Counted from the stretch's first letter, positions 9,305 through 18,671 are shown. The stretch: 64,000 bases of DNA from Bacteroidia bacterium (GCA_030432635.1 JAUIMB010000010.1:62001-126000); one strand, 5' to 3'. Numbers and translations are program-made. Notes: generated by a model from the sequence alone, not told the origin.

Positions 9305-9336
9305 AAGTTGAATTCCGATTTTAGGAAAATAGACCT

Positions 9337-11103
9337 ATGACAAACAATAAAACTAAAGCATTTGATCTTACCTTGTTTAAAAGGTTGTTGCAATATATCA
9401 AACCCTATCGCGCCATTTTCTTGGGTTCGTTGATCTGTGTTGTTGGATTGGCTGTCTTTGGAGCTTTTAGGCCAAAGGTGCTACAGGTGGCTATCGATGA
9501 GCACATTAAGCCTCAAGAGTATGATGGATTCATGTTTTATATTGTTGCAATGCTGATTTTGTTGGTTCTTGAGGTCATAAGCCAACTGTTATTTATTTAT
9601 TTGGCCAGTGTATTAGGGCAATCTGTTGTGAAGGACATTCGTGTAAAATTGTACAATCATGTACTTAAGTTTCGAATGAAATATTACGACAAATCGTCGG
9701 TAGGTGTATTGATCACCAGAACCGTTACTGATATGGAACGAATAGCCGATATTTTTGGTCAAGGTCTATTTATGATTTTCAGTGACGTGTTGAAAATGGT
9801 AGTCGTTGGATGTATGATGTTCTATATGAACTGGAAGTTGAGTTTGATCGCCTTTGTAACGATGCCAATTGTGCTGTTTGCAACCAAGGTTTTTCAGAAA
9901 TACATGAAACGAGCCTTTGAGGAAGTCCGCAACGAAGTCTCCAATTTAAATTCTTTTGTTCAAGAGCGTGTGACAGGTATGAAAATCCTTCAGCTATTCA
10001 CACGAGAAGCTACCGAATATAGAAAATTCAAGGAAATTAATGAACGTCACAAAAAGGGATGGCTAAAAACTGTTTGGTATAATTCGGTGTTTTTTCCTAT
10101 TGCCGAACTATTGTCGTCCATAACACTTGGAACCATTATTTGGGTAGGAGGTATTAGTGTTGTATTTAGTGGAACAGCTTCTGAAGGTGATTTGTTTGCC
10201 TTCATCATGTTCGTCCCAATGCTATTTAGACCATTAAACCAAATTGCCAACAAGTTCAATACCTTACAAATGGGAATGGTGGCTGCAGATCGAGTGTTCA
10301 AGGTTTTGGATACCACGTCGCAAATTGATGACACAGGAACAGCCTTGGCTACACATTTTAAGGGTGACATAGAATTGAAACAGGTTCGGTTTTCCTATGT
10401 GGAAGATGAAGAAGTTCTAAAAGGTGTCGATTTAAAAGTAAAGGCAGGAGAGACCATTGCCATTGTTGGTGCGACAGGTGCTGGAAAGTCGACGATTATC
10501 AATCTCCTGAATCGGTTTTATGATATTTCTTCAGGTACGATATGTATCGACGGAAGGAATATCAAGGATTTTACACTACATTCCTTACGTTCGCAAATAG
10601 CAGTTGTGTTACAGGATGTATTTTTGTTTGCAGATACGATTCTGAATAATATCACACTTAAAAACCCGAACATTTCCGAAGCAGAAGTTATTGAGGCTGC
10701 AAAAGCTATAGGTATTCATGATTTTATTTCAAGCTTACCAAATGGCTACCACTACAACGTCAAGGAACGTGGCGCTATGTTGTCCTCTGGTCAGCGTCAA
10801 TTGATTTCATTTTTGAGAGCTTATGTCACCAATCCGAGTATTTTGATTTTAGATGAAGCGACCTCTTCTGTCGATTCTTATTCTGAACAGCTCATTCAGG
10901 ATGCTACAGATAAAATTACTGAAGGACGTACGTCTATCGTCATTGCGCATCGTTTGGCAACAGTACAGCAAGCTGATCAAATCATAGTAATGGATGCTGG
11001 CGAAATTGTTGAGAAAGGAACACATTCTGAGTTGCTGAAAGTTGACAACGGATACTACCGAAATCTATATGAAGTACAGTTCTTAAAGGCTGAAGCTGTA
11101 TGA
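9337..11103 (+). CDS. ABC exporter, fused permease and ATPase (MsbA/MdlB-like)
   Basis: 588 residues. The N-terminal half has six membrane helices (~25-320) of the type I exporter fold; the C-terminal ATPase has Walker A GATGAGKST, Q-loop VVLQDVFLFADT, signature LSSGQRQLISF, Walker B ILILDEATSSVD and the H-loop IAHRLATV. The signature has SSGQ in place of the usual SGGQ. A half-transporter working as a homodimer or with a partner; the substrate (lipid, drug or peptide) cannot be told. Its stop codon is one base from the convergent DUF3667 gene, with no terminator between. Confidence 0.93.
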   Translation: MTNNKTKAFDLTLFKRLLQYIKPYRAIFLGSLICVVGLAVFGAFRPKVLQVAIDEHIKPQEYDGFMFYIVAMLILLVLEVISQLLFIYLASVLGQSVVKDIRVKLYNHVLKFRMKYYDKSSVGVLITRTVTDMERIADIFGQGLFMIFSDVLKMVVVGCMMFYMNWKLSLIAFVTMPIVLFATKVFQKYMKRAFEEVRNEVSNLNSFVQERVTGMKILQLFTREATEYRKFKEINERHKKGWLKTVWYNSVFFPIAELLSSITLGTIIWVGGISVVFSGTASEGDLFAFIMFVPMLFRPLNQIANKFNTLQMGMVAADRVFKVLDTTSQIDDTGTALATHFKGDIELKQVRFSYVEDEEVLKGVDLKVKAGETIAIVGATGAGKSTIINLLNRFYDISSGTICIDGRNIKDFTLHSLRSQIAVVLQDVFLFADTILNNITLKNPNISEAEVIEAAKAIGIHDFISSLPNGYHYNVKERGAMLSSGQRQLISFLRAYVTNPSILILDEATSSVDSYSEQLIQDATDKITEGRTSIVIAHRLATVQQADQIIVMDAGEIVEKGTHSELLKVDNGYYRNLYEVQFLKAEAV

Positions 11104-11104
11104 T

Positions 11105-11908
11105 CTAAAAAGACATGGCAGTTTCCCTAGCTGCTTTTTGGGCTTCGATCATTTGCTGTAAATCGCCATTTAAGTACATTATTATCCCAAAAAGAATACT
11201 TAAAAATACCATAAAGACGCCTAAGATGACCACAAATAAGAGTGATCTAGCCAGTATTTGCCAGAAAGTCAAATTGTAAAGACGCTTGAACATATAAGCA
11301 GCATAGAGTGCCATTAAAGGCATAAAGAACATGCTCACATGACCATTTGTGATATCAAAACAGGCTGAGACTACAATTGTGATCGATGAAATTATAGAGG
11401 TTTGGGATTGCCAATACAAAAAGACAACCAACATTTCGGTATAATTGAACTTCCTCAAGCCAACAAAAGTTATTGATGCTAACAAGGCATACACAGGAAT
11501 ATATAGCATCATGAACAAGGACATATACTCTTGGACAAAGCTCATATTCTTTTTTTGTATGTCCTCTTGGCCTTCCATCACAAAGTTTGAAAAATCCATT
11601 GCTTCAGGAAAGAACTTTTTTACAATAATCAGATAAATGCCAGTTATCGTAATGGCCAAACCAAAATAACTTATCGGATTTACATAACGTTTTCTAACAC
11701 CACTAATATATCCACCAATAACCGCTTCTGGCTTTTTAAAGAGATCTATAAACGTCCTTAACAGCTTATTATCATAGTTGAAGAAAGTCTCGCTAATGTG
11801 TTCAAATAAATTTCTCAAAGTGAGTCTATTTCGAATCACTTTTCCGCCACAACGATTACAAAAATCGCTATCTGCTGAAAGTTCGGTATGGCAATTTTTA
11901 CAGGTCAT
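11105..11908 (-). CDS. DUF3667 membrane protein with N-terminal zinc ribbon (copy 1)
   Basis: 267 residues. A zinc ribbon (Cys3, Cys6, Cys17, Cys20) is followed by VIRNRLTLRNL and YVNPISYFGLAIT, the DUF3667 signature, then about five membrane helices. Function unknown. It overlaps the next upstream gene by four bases and is clearly its paralogue, with the same ribbon spacing and the same (G/N)G(V/T)RKxYVN motif. Last gene of the probable folP-cdaA operon. Confidence 0.85.
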   Translation of the reverse strand: MTCKNCHTELSADSDFCNRCGGKVIRNRLTLRNLFEHISETFFNYDNKLLRTFIDLFKKPEAVIGGYISGVRKRYVNPISYFGLAITITGIYLIIVKKFFPEAMDFSNFVMEGQEDIQKKNMSFVQEYMSLFMMLYIPVYALLASITFVGLRKFNYTEMLVVFLYWQSQTSIISSITIVVSACFDITNGHVSMFFMPLMALYAAYMFKRLYNLTFWQILARSLLFVVILGVFMVFLSILFGIIMYLNGDLQQMIEAQKAARETAMSF

Positions 11909-12699
11909 TTGCTTTTAAATACTAACATTACGATAACAACGATTACAATGGTAAGGATCATGATGAAGGCGAACAAGACACCATAGATTACCATAACCAA
12001 TAGAAAGTGGGCAAGGGCAATCAAGAATGAACTTTTAAAAACACGCTTCAATACATAAAAGAAGTAAACCAAAATGAAAAACGTTGAGATGTATGTGGTG
12101 GTCATAAAATCAACATTCAAACAAAGAAGTCCAATAGTTATAACCGCATTTACAATTATCACTTGGGCAGAGTAATATAAGTTCAGGACAGCGTGTTCTG
12201 TAAAATTGTAGTGTCTAATACCCAGAATAAAATACGTCAACCATGATGCTATTGCTGAAAACGGAATGGTTAGAACGTAGATTAAACTTTGGTAGTTGTT
12301 GTAATCTTCATATTTAATATTATTAAACGGATTGTCTTTTTGGGTTTCAGGATCAAAGTTCATTCCGAACATATCTGGATCCAATTCCATAGCTTCCTTA
12401 AAGAAAGTATTCATCAAAAACACTTGAATTCCCACTACAGTTAGTGCAATCGCAAAATATTGAATGACATTTACATACTTTTTTCGAGTGCCATTAATAT
12501 AGCCTTCAATGACTTCTTCTGGTGTTTTGAAAAGCGCTAGAAATGTTTTTAGAAACTTGTTGTCATAACTTAGAAACTGCTCACTGAAATCTGAGGATAG
12601 GTTTTTCAACGTCAGTCGATTCCTAATGACCTTAGCACCACATTCAAAGCAATAACGTTGTTCTGCTTCAAGTAAGCTATTACAGTTTTTGCACGTCAT
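11905..12699 (-). CDS. DUF3667 membrane protein with N-terminal zinc ribbon (copy 2)
   Basis: 264 residues. Zinc ribbon Cys3, Cys6, Cys17, Cys20, then VIRNRLTLKNL and INGTRKKYVNVIQYFAIALT, and five hydrophobic segments ending at the C-terminus. Paralogue of the gene directly downstream. Its first base is the last base of cdaA, so translation is probably coupled. A link to c-di-AMP is suggested only by position. Confidence 0.85.
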   Translation of the reverse strand: MTCKNCNSLLEAEQRYCFECGAKVIRNRLTLKNLSSDFSEQFLSYDNKFLKTFLALFKTPEEVIEGYINGTRKKYVNVIQYFAIALTVVGIQVFLMNTFFKEAMELDPDMFGMNFDPETQKDNPFNNIKYEDYNNYQSLIYVLTIPFSAIASWLTYFILGIRHYNFTEHAVLNLYYSAQVIIVNAVITIGLLCLNVDFMTTTYISTFFILVYFFYVLKRVFKSSFLIALAHFLLVMVIYGVLFAFIMILTIVIVVIVMLVFKSK

Positions 12700-13481
12700 T
12701 ACGTTAGGTCTTTAAATAGTAGAGTTGCAAGTTCCTGGATGTCTTCAAACATGACGAAGTCACCGTTTTTTAAATAAGAAAGCTGTCCTGTTTCCTCACT
12801 AACCACAAGTGCTAAAGCGTCTGTTTTTTCAGTGATCCCAACAGCAGCGCGATGTCGCAACCCAAAACGTTGTGGAATGTGTTTTTCATTGTTGACAGGT
12901 AAAATCACTCGTGTTGCCTTGACAATATTATTCTCGATTATTATGGCACCATCGTGTAGCGGACTGTTTTTGAAAAAAATACTTTCGATAATTGGTTGAG
13001 TTACCTTGATATTCATCTCATCACCTGTGTTGGTCAAAAAATCCAGATTATTGTTGCGTTCCAAAACAATAAGGGCTCCTGTTTTTGACTGTCCCATACG
13101 TTCGCAGGCTTTTACAATAGCATCGATATCAGTTTCAGTTTCAACTTCAGTCTTCAGGAATTTCATCTTTTTGAAAAATTTGCCACGTCCACTCAAATTA
13201 GTAGAACCTACCATGAGTAGGAACTTCCTTATTTCAGGTTGAAACACCACGATAAGGGCAATGATGCCTACCTTGATAAAACCATCAAAAATGCGATGAA
13301 GCATCGACATATTTAAAAAAGCCGTCACGCGCCAAATCGCGTAAACAATAATAATACCGATAAAAATATTGATGGCAACAGTGCCCTTGACCAATTTATA
13401 GACATAATAAAGAAGGATCGCGACCAAAAAGACGTCGATAAAATCTATAATCCCAAAATCCCAAAATTTGAATTTATCCAA
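12699..13481 (-). CDS. cdaA: Diadenylate cyclase CdaA (c-di-AMP synthase)
   Basis: 260 residues. Three N-terminal hydrophobic segments (~10-85), then the DAC (DisA_N) domain with LHDGAIII and LRHRAAVGITEKTDA, the DGA and RHR nucleotide-binding motifs. Joins two ATP into c-di-AMP at the membrane. The family's typical length is ~270. In many Bacteroidota cdaA follows folP, as here, with one lipoprotein gene between. Downstream are two DUF3667 genes in overlap. Confidence 0.95.
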   Translation of the reverse strand: MDKFKFWDFGIIDFIDVFLVAILLYYVYKLVKGTVAINIFIGIIIVYAIWRVTAFLNMSMLHRIFDGFIKVGIIALIVVFQPEIRKFLLMVGSTNLSGRGKFFKKMKFLKTEVETETDIDAIVKACERMGQSKTGALIVLERNNNLDFLTNTGDEMNIKVTQPIIESIFFKNSPLHDGAIIIENNIVKATRVILPVNNEKHIPQRFGLRHRAAVGITEKTDALALVVSEETGQLSYLKNGDFVMFEDIQELATLLFKDLT

Positions 13482-13515
13482 TGGCTAAGGCTTTTTGCTA
13501 ATTTAAGAATTTAAG

Positions 13516-14208
13516 TTAATAAATGAGTTCGTCATAACTTATTACTGACATTTCATTCAAATATGCATCAAGACTGTGTTTTAGACTGATATACTTTTGA
13601 AAGCTCATCATTTTGTCAAACGATAGGTGTATTTGATTTTTATGTTTACGGTAATCTGAAAATAAATCCGAATTGTAATGAGACTCAATTTCCAGAGTAT
13701 TGTCCATGGTTTGTTGGTTCTCATAAATTTCAGTGATTCTGAAGAGACCATTATTGAAGAAATGGATCATGACAAACCTTGAGTTATCGTCAATGGGTTT
13801 GTTGTTGGATTTATAGTTGTCAATATCTGTTATGTAATTTACGTCTGTAAACTCAATAAATCCAAGGTTTTGGATACTGGTGTCATTACAGGTGAAGTAA
13901 TTCTTGGCATTTTCATTTTTATGCATTTTGGCATTCCGTTTTTTGTCCTGTAGAAACGTTATCTTCGGAATAGCTTGTGATAAGGTTAAGCGCTTATCTA
14001 CATTAACCAACCAATTTGTGGTACTGATTAAATTTTTTCGGTTGAGCTCAATGCTGTCTTTTTTTGTCTCATCATAAAACAAATAGGCATGCGACACGTC
14101 ATGGATTTCGGTAAGCGATGCGTTTTTAATTTCAGGTAATTGCAAAATACGCTCATTTCCGCAGGAAAAAAGAACGCATGACACCAATAATATAGACAAG
14201 TATTTCAT
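13516..14208 (-). CDS. Putative lipoprotein of unknown function between folP and cdaA
   Basis: 230 residues with a lipoprotein signal ending LFSCGNE (Cys16). The rest is soluble, mixed alpha/beta by composition, with no motif I recognise. It starts 16 bases after the folP stop and ends ~35 bases before cdaA, so it is in the same operon. Its base composition is like its neighbours'. Confidence 0.7.
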   Translation of the reverse strand: MKYLSILLVSCVLFSCGNERILQLPEIKNASLTEIHDVSHAYLFYDETKKDSIELNRKNLISTTNWLVNVDKRLTLSQAIPKITFLQDKKRNAKMHKNENAKNYFTCNDTSIQNLGFIEFTDVNYITDIDNYKSNNKPIDDNSRFVMIHFFNNGLFRITEIYENQQTMDNTLEIESHYNSDLFSDYRKHKNQIHLSFDKMMSFQKYISLKHSLDAYLNEMSVISYDELIY

Positions 14209-14224
14209 TTTAGTAATAGTTCAT

Positions 14225-15049
14225 TCAGCAATTTAACAATCCAACCAATTTTATACATTCCATAGCTTCCTTTACATCATGTACTCTCAAAATATTGGCA
14301 CCTTTTTGAAGCGCTATGGTGTTTAAAACACTGGTGCCGTTGAGCGCTTCCTTCGCAGAAGAATTAAGGGATTTGTAAATCATTGATTTTCTTGACAAAC
14401 CTACCAATAGAGGTAATCCAGCGAATTTTAAAACATCCAGTTCGTTTAGTAATTCAAAGTTTTGTTCGATGGTTTTTGCAAATCCGAAACCAGGATCAAT
14501 AATCAAGTCTGCAATTCCAAAATCTCTTGCCTTGGCGATGCGTTCAGAAAAATAAAAGTTAATAGCCTTCAGCACATTGTCATAATCTGTTTGTTGCTGC
14601 ATGGTTTGTGGTGTTCCTCTCATGTGCATCATGATATAAGGTGCTTTCAGCTGAGCAACGGTCATCAGCATAGCATTATCCAAATGTCCAGCTGATATAT
14701 CGTTGACTAAACTTGCTCCAGCATTTATGGCTTCCTTGGCGACCTTACTTCTAAAGGTATCTATGGAAATGAGTGTTTCTGGAAATTCCTTCAGAATGGC
14801 TTCAATCGTAGGAACAACACGTTGTAATTCTTCATCTAGAGAGACGTCATCTGCATTTGGACGAGAACTATAACCACCAATGTCTATGAAAGACGCACCT
14901 TCCTCAAGCATTGTTTTTACTCGGCTTAAAATGGTCACTTCTTCACTATATGAGCCACCATCGTAGAAGGAGTCAGGTGTTAGATTCAAAATGCCCATGA
15001 CTTTAGGCTTAGAAAGATCAACTAGCTTGCCGTTACAATTAAGTGTCAT
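14225..15049 (-). CDS. folP: Dihydropteroate synthase
   Basis: 274 residues; joins p-aminobenzoate to the pterin diphosphate in folate synthesis. Motifs: VMGILNLTPDSFYDGG, FIDIGGYSSRP, ISIDTFRSKVA, LVNDISAG, MHMRGTPQTMQ, IIDPGFGFAK and the late LRVHDV. Length and order are standard. First gene of the minus-strand operon running to 11105. Confidence 0.96.
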   Translation of the reverse strand: MTLNCNGKLVDLSKPKVMGILNLTPDSFYDGGSYSEEVTILSRVKTMLEEGASFIDIGGYSSRPNADDVSLDEELQRVVPTIEAILKEFPETLISIDTFRSKVAKEAINAGASLVNDISAGHLDNAMLMTVAQLKAPYIMMHMRGTPQTMQQQTDYDNVLKAINFYFSERIAKARDFGIADLIIDPGFGFAKTIEQNFELLNELDVLKFAGLPLLVGLSRKSMIYKSLNSSAKEALNGTSVLNTIALQKGANILRVHDVKEAMECIKLVGLLNC

Positions 15050-15213
15050 ATTGGTAGGATTTCCGTTTAAAATTATTTTGCAAATTAGTTAGACAGGTTC
15101 TTGCGGTTTTTTAAAATGAATGCTGTATTGAATGTTAAGCTAAAAACTTTAAACTTTAAACCTTGAACATTACACAATTTTATGCGAAATTTACGGAAAA
15201 TTAAATGTTTTAA

Positions 15214-15756
15214 ATGCAAGATACCTCAAAACAATATGACGATGTAGTTTCAATGTGTAGAAGCTTGTTTGTTAATAAAATGAAAGACTATGGAAGTGCT
15301 TGGCGAATTTTAAGGTTGCCATCATTGACCGACCAAATTTTCATAAAAGCGCAGCGCATTAGAGGATTACAGCAAAATGAAGAACGAAAAGTAGATGAAG
15401 GTGAGGTGAGTGAATTTATTGGGATTATTAACTATTGTCTTATGGCTCTAATCCAGTTGGATAAAGGGGTTGTTGAACAGCCTGATCTCGATTTAGATCA
15501 AGCCACTCAACTCTATGACGAAAAAATCGCGATAACCAAGGAACTGATGATGGATAAAAACCATGACTATGGTGAAGCATGGCGAGATATGCGAGTGAGC
15601 AGTTTAACCGATTTGATTTTACAGAAACTATTGCGTGTAAAACAAATTGAGGATAATAAGGGCAAAACCTTGGTAAGTGAAGGCATTGATGCCAATTATC
15701 AGGATATGATAAACTATTCGGTGTTTGCTCTGATTCATCTCAATGAAGCCGATTGA
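15214..15756 (+). CDS. DUF1599 protein with two tandem repeats
   Basis: 180 residues made of two copies of the same ~75-residue unit. Each has an acidic helix, a DYG(S/E)AWR motif and SLTDxIxxKxxRxxxxE: copy 1 spans ~8-80 and copy 2 ~98-172. DUF1599 is a Bacteroidota family of unknown function; the helical pattern recalls MazG-like nucleotide pyrophosphohydrolases, but I see no full EExxE metal motif. Followed by the repeat element at 15758. Confidence 0.85.
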   Translation: MQDTSKQYDDVVSMCRSLFVNKMKDYGSAWRILRLPSLTDQIFIKAQRIRGLQQNEERKVDEGEVSEFIGIINYCLMALIQLDKGVVEQPDLDLDQATQLYDEKIAITKELMMDKNHDYGEAWRDMRVSSLTDLILQKLLRVKQIEDNKGKTLVSEGIDANYQDMINYSVFALIHLNEAD

Positions 15757-15757
15757 T

Positions 15758-15833
15758 TGTCATTCCTGCGAAGACAGGAATCCAAATAAAACTGTAACAA
15801 AAAAGTAGAGTCCTGCATTTTGTAGGAATGACA
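15758..15833. repeat. 76-bp MITE-like palindromic element
   Basis: Perfect 10-bp terminal inverted repeats: TGTCATTCCT (15758-15767) and AGGAATGACA (15824-15833). Inside are two smaller hairpins, ATTCCTG/CAGGAAT and TCCTGC/GTAGGA. It begins 2 bases after the DUF1599 stop codon and ends 6 bases before the likely start of the next gene. The CATTCCTGCGAAGNCAGGAAT core is familiar as a dispersed intergenic repeat in bacteria (recollection). Confidence 0.6.
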
Positions 15834-15839
15834 GAAACT

Positions 15840-16934
15840 ATGAAATACTTAGTACATATATGCCGAATCCTAGTTGGAGGATTGTTTATTTTCTCAGGAT
15901 TGATTAAACTGAATGATCCGTTGGGATTTTCGTATAAACTTCAGGAATATTTTAGTTATGATGTTTTGGATATTCCATCCTTAATGCCCTATGCTTTGGG
16001 TATTTCTATTTTTGTAGTGGTTTTTGAAGTGGTTTTAGGAGTGTTTCTGCTTATTGGTTATAAGCCAAAATTTACAGTTTGGAGCCTCTTGGGAATGATT
16101 GTGTTTTTTACATTTCTGACTTTTTATGCAGCATATTTTGAAAAAGTTAAAGATTGTGGCTGCTTTGGAGACTTTTTAAAGTTGGATCCTTGGGAATCCT
16201 TTTGGAAAGATGTGTTTCTACTCGTTTTAATTCTTGTATTATTTGTTGGTCAACGCCACATCAAACCCATTCTTAGCAAATTCGGATTGTCAATAGCAGC
16301 GTTGTTGAGCTTTATTGCTTGTCTGTGGTTTGGGTATCATGTGCTCATGCACTTACCAACATTTGATTTTAGGGCCTATAAAATAGGTGATAACCTTCAG
16401 GAAAATATGAAACTTCCTGCTGATGCCCAAAAAGCAATTACTGATTATATTTGGACTTACAAGCTAAATGGAGAAACAAAAACGATTACAGATAGAGGTC
16501 GAGGACCGAAAGAATACGATGATATTGTAGGAGTGGAAACCAAAGTTGTTGTGGAAGGCGATGTGCCTAAGATTCAGGATTTTTCAATAGAATCCATAGA
16601 TGAAGATTTAACACAGCAATTTTTGGAAGAGGGTAAATTGGTCATGATCGTGTCTTACAGTTTGGAAAACTCTGAAGCCGATGGTATGAAAAAACTGAAG
16701 GTAATGGCAGATAGAGCTAAAAGTAAAGGCTATACTGTTATTGGATTGACGGCATCTGGTGAAGCCAAAAAGCAAGAGATAAAAGCGACGTATTCATTGG
16801 ATACTGAATTCTACCTCTGTGATGAAAAAGTATTGAAAACAATTGTTAGGGCAAATCCTGGCGTTATCGTTCTGGAAAAAGGAACCGTAACACAAAAAGC
16901 CCATTGGAATGATCTTGAAGATCTAAAGTTTTAA
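15840..16934 (+). CDS. BT_3928-type protein: DoxX-like membrane domain plus thioredoxin-like domain
   Basis: 364 residues from the ATG at 15840. The longer frame starts at 15828 inside the terminal repeat of the palindromic element, and the protein from 15840 (KYLVHICRILVGGLFIFSG) has the normal N-terminus. The N-terminal half has four helices like DoxX/MauE, with KDCGCFGDF; the C-terminal half (~185-364) is extracytoplasmic and thioredoxin-like but lacks a clear CXXC. A role in redox or quinone chemistry is inferred. Confidence 0.82.
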   Translation: MKYLVHICRILVGGLFIFSGLIKLNDPLGFSYKLQEYFSYDVLDIPSLMPYALGISIFVVVFEVVLGVFLLIGYKPKFTVWSLLGMIVFFTFLTFYAAYFEKVKDCGCFGDFLKLDPWESFWKDVFLLVLILVLFVGQRHIKPILSKFGLSIAALLSFIACLWFGYHVLMHLPTFDFRAYKIGDNLQENMKLPADAQKAITDYIWTYKLNGETKTITDRGRGPKEYDDIVGVETKVVVEGDVPKIQDFSIESIDEDLTQQFLEEGKLVMIVSYSLENSEADGMKKLKVMADRAKSKGYTVIGLTASGEAKKQEIKATYSLDTEFYLCDEKVLKTIVRANPGVIVLEKGTVTQKAHWNDLEDLKF

Positions 16935-17039
16935 AACATACTATTTTGTAAAGTTAACCGTGGATTATAAAAATCTACAAATTTGGCTAAAATTGAACGT
17001 TATTTTTTAAGCCAACAATCAAAAACAAGCAACTAACAA

Positions 17040-18116
17040 CTGATAACGTACATTCTAAATAAGATCTTTTATGCCTTACTTACGCTTTTCGGTGTGGTAA
17101 CAGTCATTTTTTTTCTATTCAATGTATTGCCTGGTGATCCTGCACAAATGATGCTTGGACAAAATGAGGACAGCGAACAGATTGCGGCCGTGAAAGCGAA
17201 ATACGGATTTGATAAACCTATAATGACCCAATATCTGTATTATTTAAATGACCTTTCGCCAATCTCTTTTCATTCCACAAACCCTGAAGACTACAGTTTT
17301 CTGCAAGTTGGAAAATATCGTGCAAAAAAACTGTTTACAGTTTCAAGCACAACCACAGTAATTAAGTTTCCATATTTACGGGAATCCTTTACCAAACAAG
17401 GTAAGAAAGTTTCGCAGGTGATTGGTGAAACTTTACCAAACACAGCTATTTTAGCAGTATCTGCTATTTGTATTGCCATCCTAATAGGGATTGTACTAGG
17501 GATTATTTCGGCGTTATATAAAGATCAATGGCTTGATAAGGCTATTCAAGTGTTTAGTACCTTAGGAATGAGTGTTCCTTCTTTTTTTAGTGCTATTTTA
17601 TTTGCATGGTGCTTTGGATTTGTATTGCATGAGTATACCAATTTGGAAATGACGGGAAGTCTCTACGAATTGGATGATTTTGGAGAGAAAGTGAATGTAA
17701 AATGGAAAAACTTGATCTTACCAGCTATAGTATTAGGTATCCGTCCTTTGGCAGTAGTTATCCAATTGATGAGAAATTCATTACTCGAGGTATTCAACCA
17801 AGACTACATAAGAACAGCAAGGGCAAAGGGACTTTCTGAGTATCAAATTATCAAAAATCATGCAGTGAAAAACGCGCTCAATCCCGTGGTTACTGCTATT
17901 TCAGGATGGTTTGCTTCTATGTTGGCAGGAGCAGTTTTCGTAGAATATATTTTTGGTTGGAACGGATTGGGCAAGGAAATTGTAAATGCTCTTAATACTT
18001 TGGATTTACCAGTGATTATGGGTTCAGTCCTGGTTATTGCACTATTGTTTATCATTATCAATATCTTTGTGGACATCATATACGGATGGTTGGATCCAAA
18101 AGTAAAGCTAGAATAA
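17040..18116 (+). CDS. OppB/DppB-type ABC transporter permease with a non-ATG/GTG/TTG start
   Basis: The family N-terminus (xITYILNKIFYALLTLFGVV) is in frame from 17040, after a stop at 17034. The first standard start codon, GTG at 17094, would cut the first membrane helix in two. The best fit to homologues is CTG at 17040, giving 358 residues; ATA at 17043 is the alternative. Further on are LPGDPAQMMLGQNED, VIGETLPNTAIL and the permease EAA-type loop (YIRTARAKGL). Moves oligopeptides or similar solutes with partners that are not in this window. Overlaps the next gene's longest frame, not its likely start. Confidence 0.88.
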   Translation: MITYILNKIFYALLTLFGVVTVIFFLFNVLPGDPAQMMLGQNEDSEQIAAVKAKYGFDKPIMTQYLYYLNDLSPISFHSTNPEDYSFLQVGKYRAKKLFTVSSTTTVIKFPYLRESFTKQGKKVSQVIGETLPNTAILAVSAICIAILIGIVLGIISALYKDQWLDKAIQVFSTLGMSVPSFFSAILFAWCFGFVLHEYTNLEMTGSLYELDDFGEKVNVKWKNLILPAIVLGIRPLAVVIQLMRNSLLEVFNQDYIRTARAKGLSEYQIIKNHAVKNALNPVVTAISGWFASMLAGAVFVEYIFGWNGLGKEIVNALNTLDLPVIMGSVLVIALLFIIINIFVDIIYGWLDPKVKLE

Positions 18117-18130
18117 ATTCTGAAACAGAT

Positions 18131-18628
18131 ATGAACAAAACTTCTTATGCAATTGTCTTTATTCTTAGCCTATTAGTTATTAATTGTGAAGCTCAACCCG
18201 AACCGACTGTTTTTCCTGACGAAGCACTGAACGATACGTTTCTTAATGAAAAAGGTGAGGGAAATAGTCTTGAGACGATTTTGAAAGCTCATGAAGGAAA
18301 GACGATTTTAATTGATGTGTGGGCAAGTTGGTGTCGGGATTGTATCGTAGGATTACCAAGTTTGAAAGCCTTACAGAAGGATCATGATGAGGTTGTATAT
18401 GTGTTTCTGTCTATGGATAAAACCGAGAAAAGTTGGAAAAGTGCCATCGATAAATATGATATTAAGGGTGAACATTACTTCATGTCTAAAGGCTGGAACA
18501 GTGCATTTAGTGAAGCCATAGATTTAGATTGGGTGCCAAGGTATATGGTCATAGATGCCAAAGGAAAAATTGTAGTGTTTAATGCGATTGAAGTAACAGA
18601 TCCAAGGATAAATCAACTTTTGAAATAA
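18131..18628 (+). CDS. TlpA-like thioredoxin-fold lipoprotein
   Basis: 165 residues from the ATG at 18131; the longer frame from 18086 only adds residues overlapping the permease gene. The signal ends in LLVINCEAQ (Cys19), a likely lipid anchor. The active site is WCRDC (Cys68, Cys71) in DVWASWCRDC; VPRYMVID supplies the cis-Pro loop. Probably a periplasmic thiol reductase. Lies 14 bases after the permease stop. Confidence 0.85.
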   Translation: MNKTSYAIVFILSLLVINCEAQPEPTVFPDEALNDTFLNEKGEGNSLETILKAHEGKTILIDVWASWCRDCIVGLPSLKALQKDHDEVVYVFLSMDKTEKSWKSAIDKYDIKGEHYFMSKGWNSAFSEAIDLDWVPRYMVIDAKGKIVVFNAIEVTDPRINQLLK

Positions 18629-18671
18629 CCGAGTTTAACGAATTAGAGACCCAATGTCAAGAGTAAAAATT

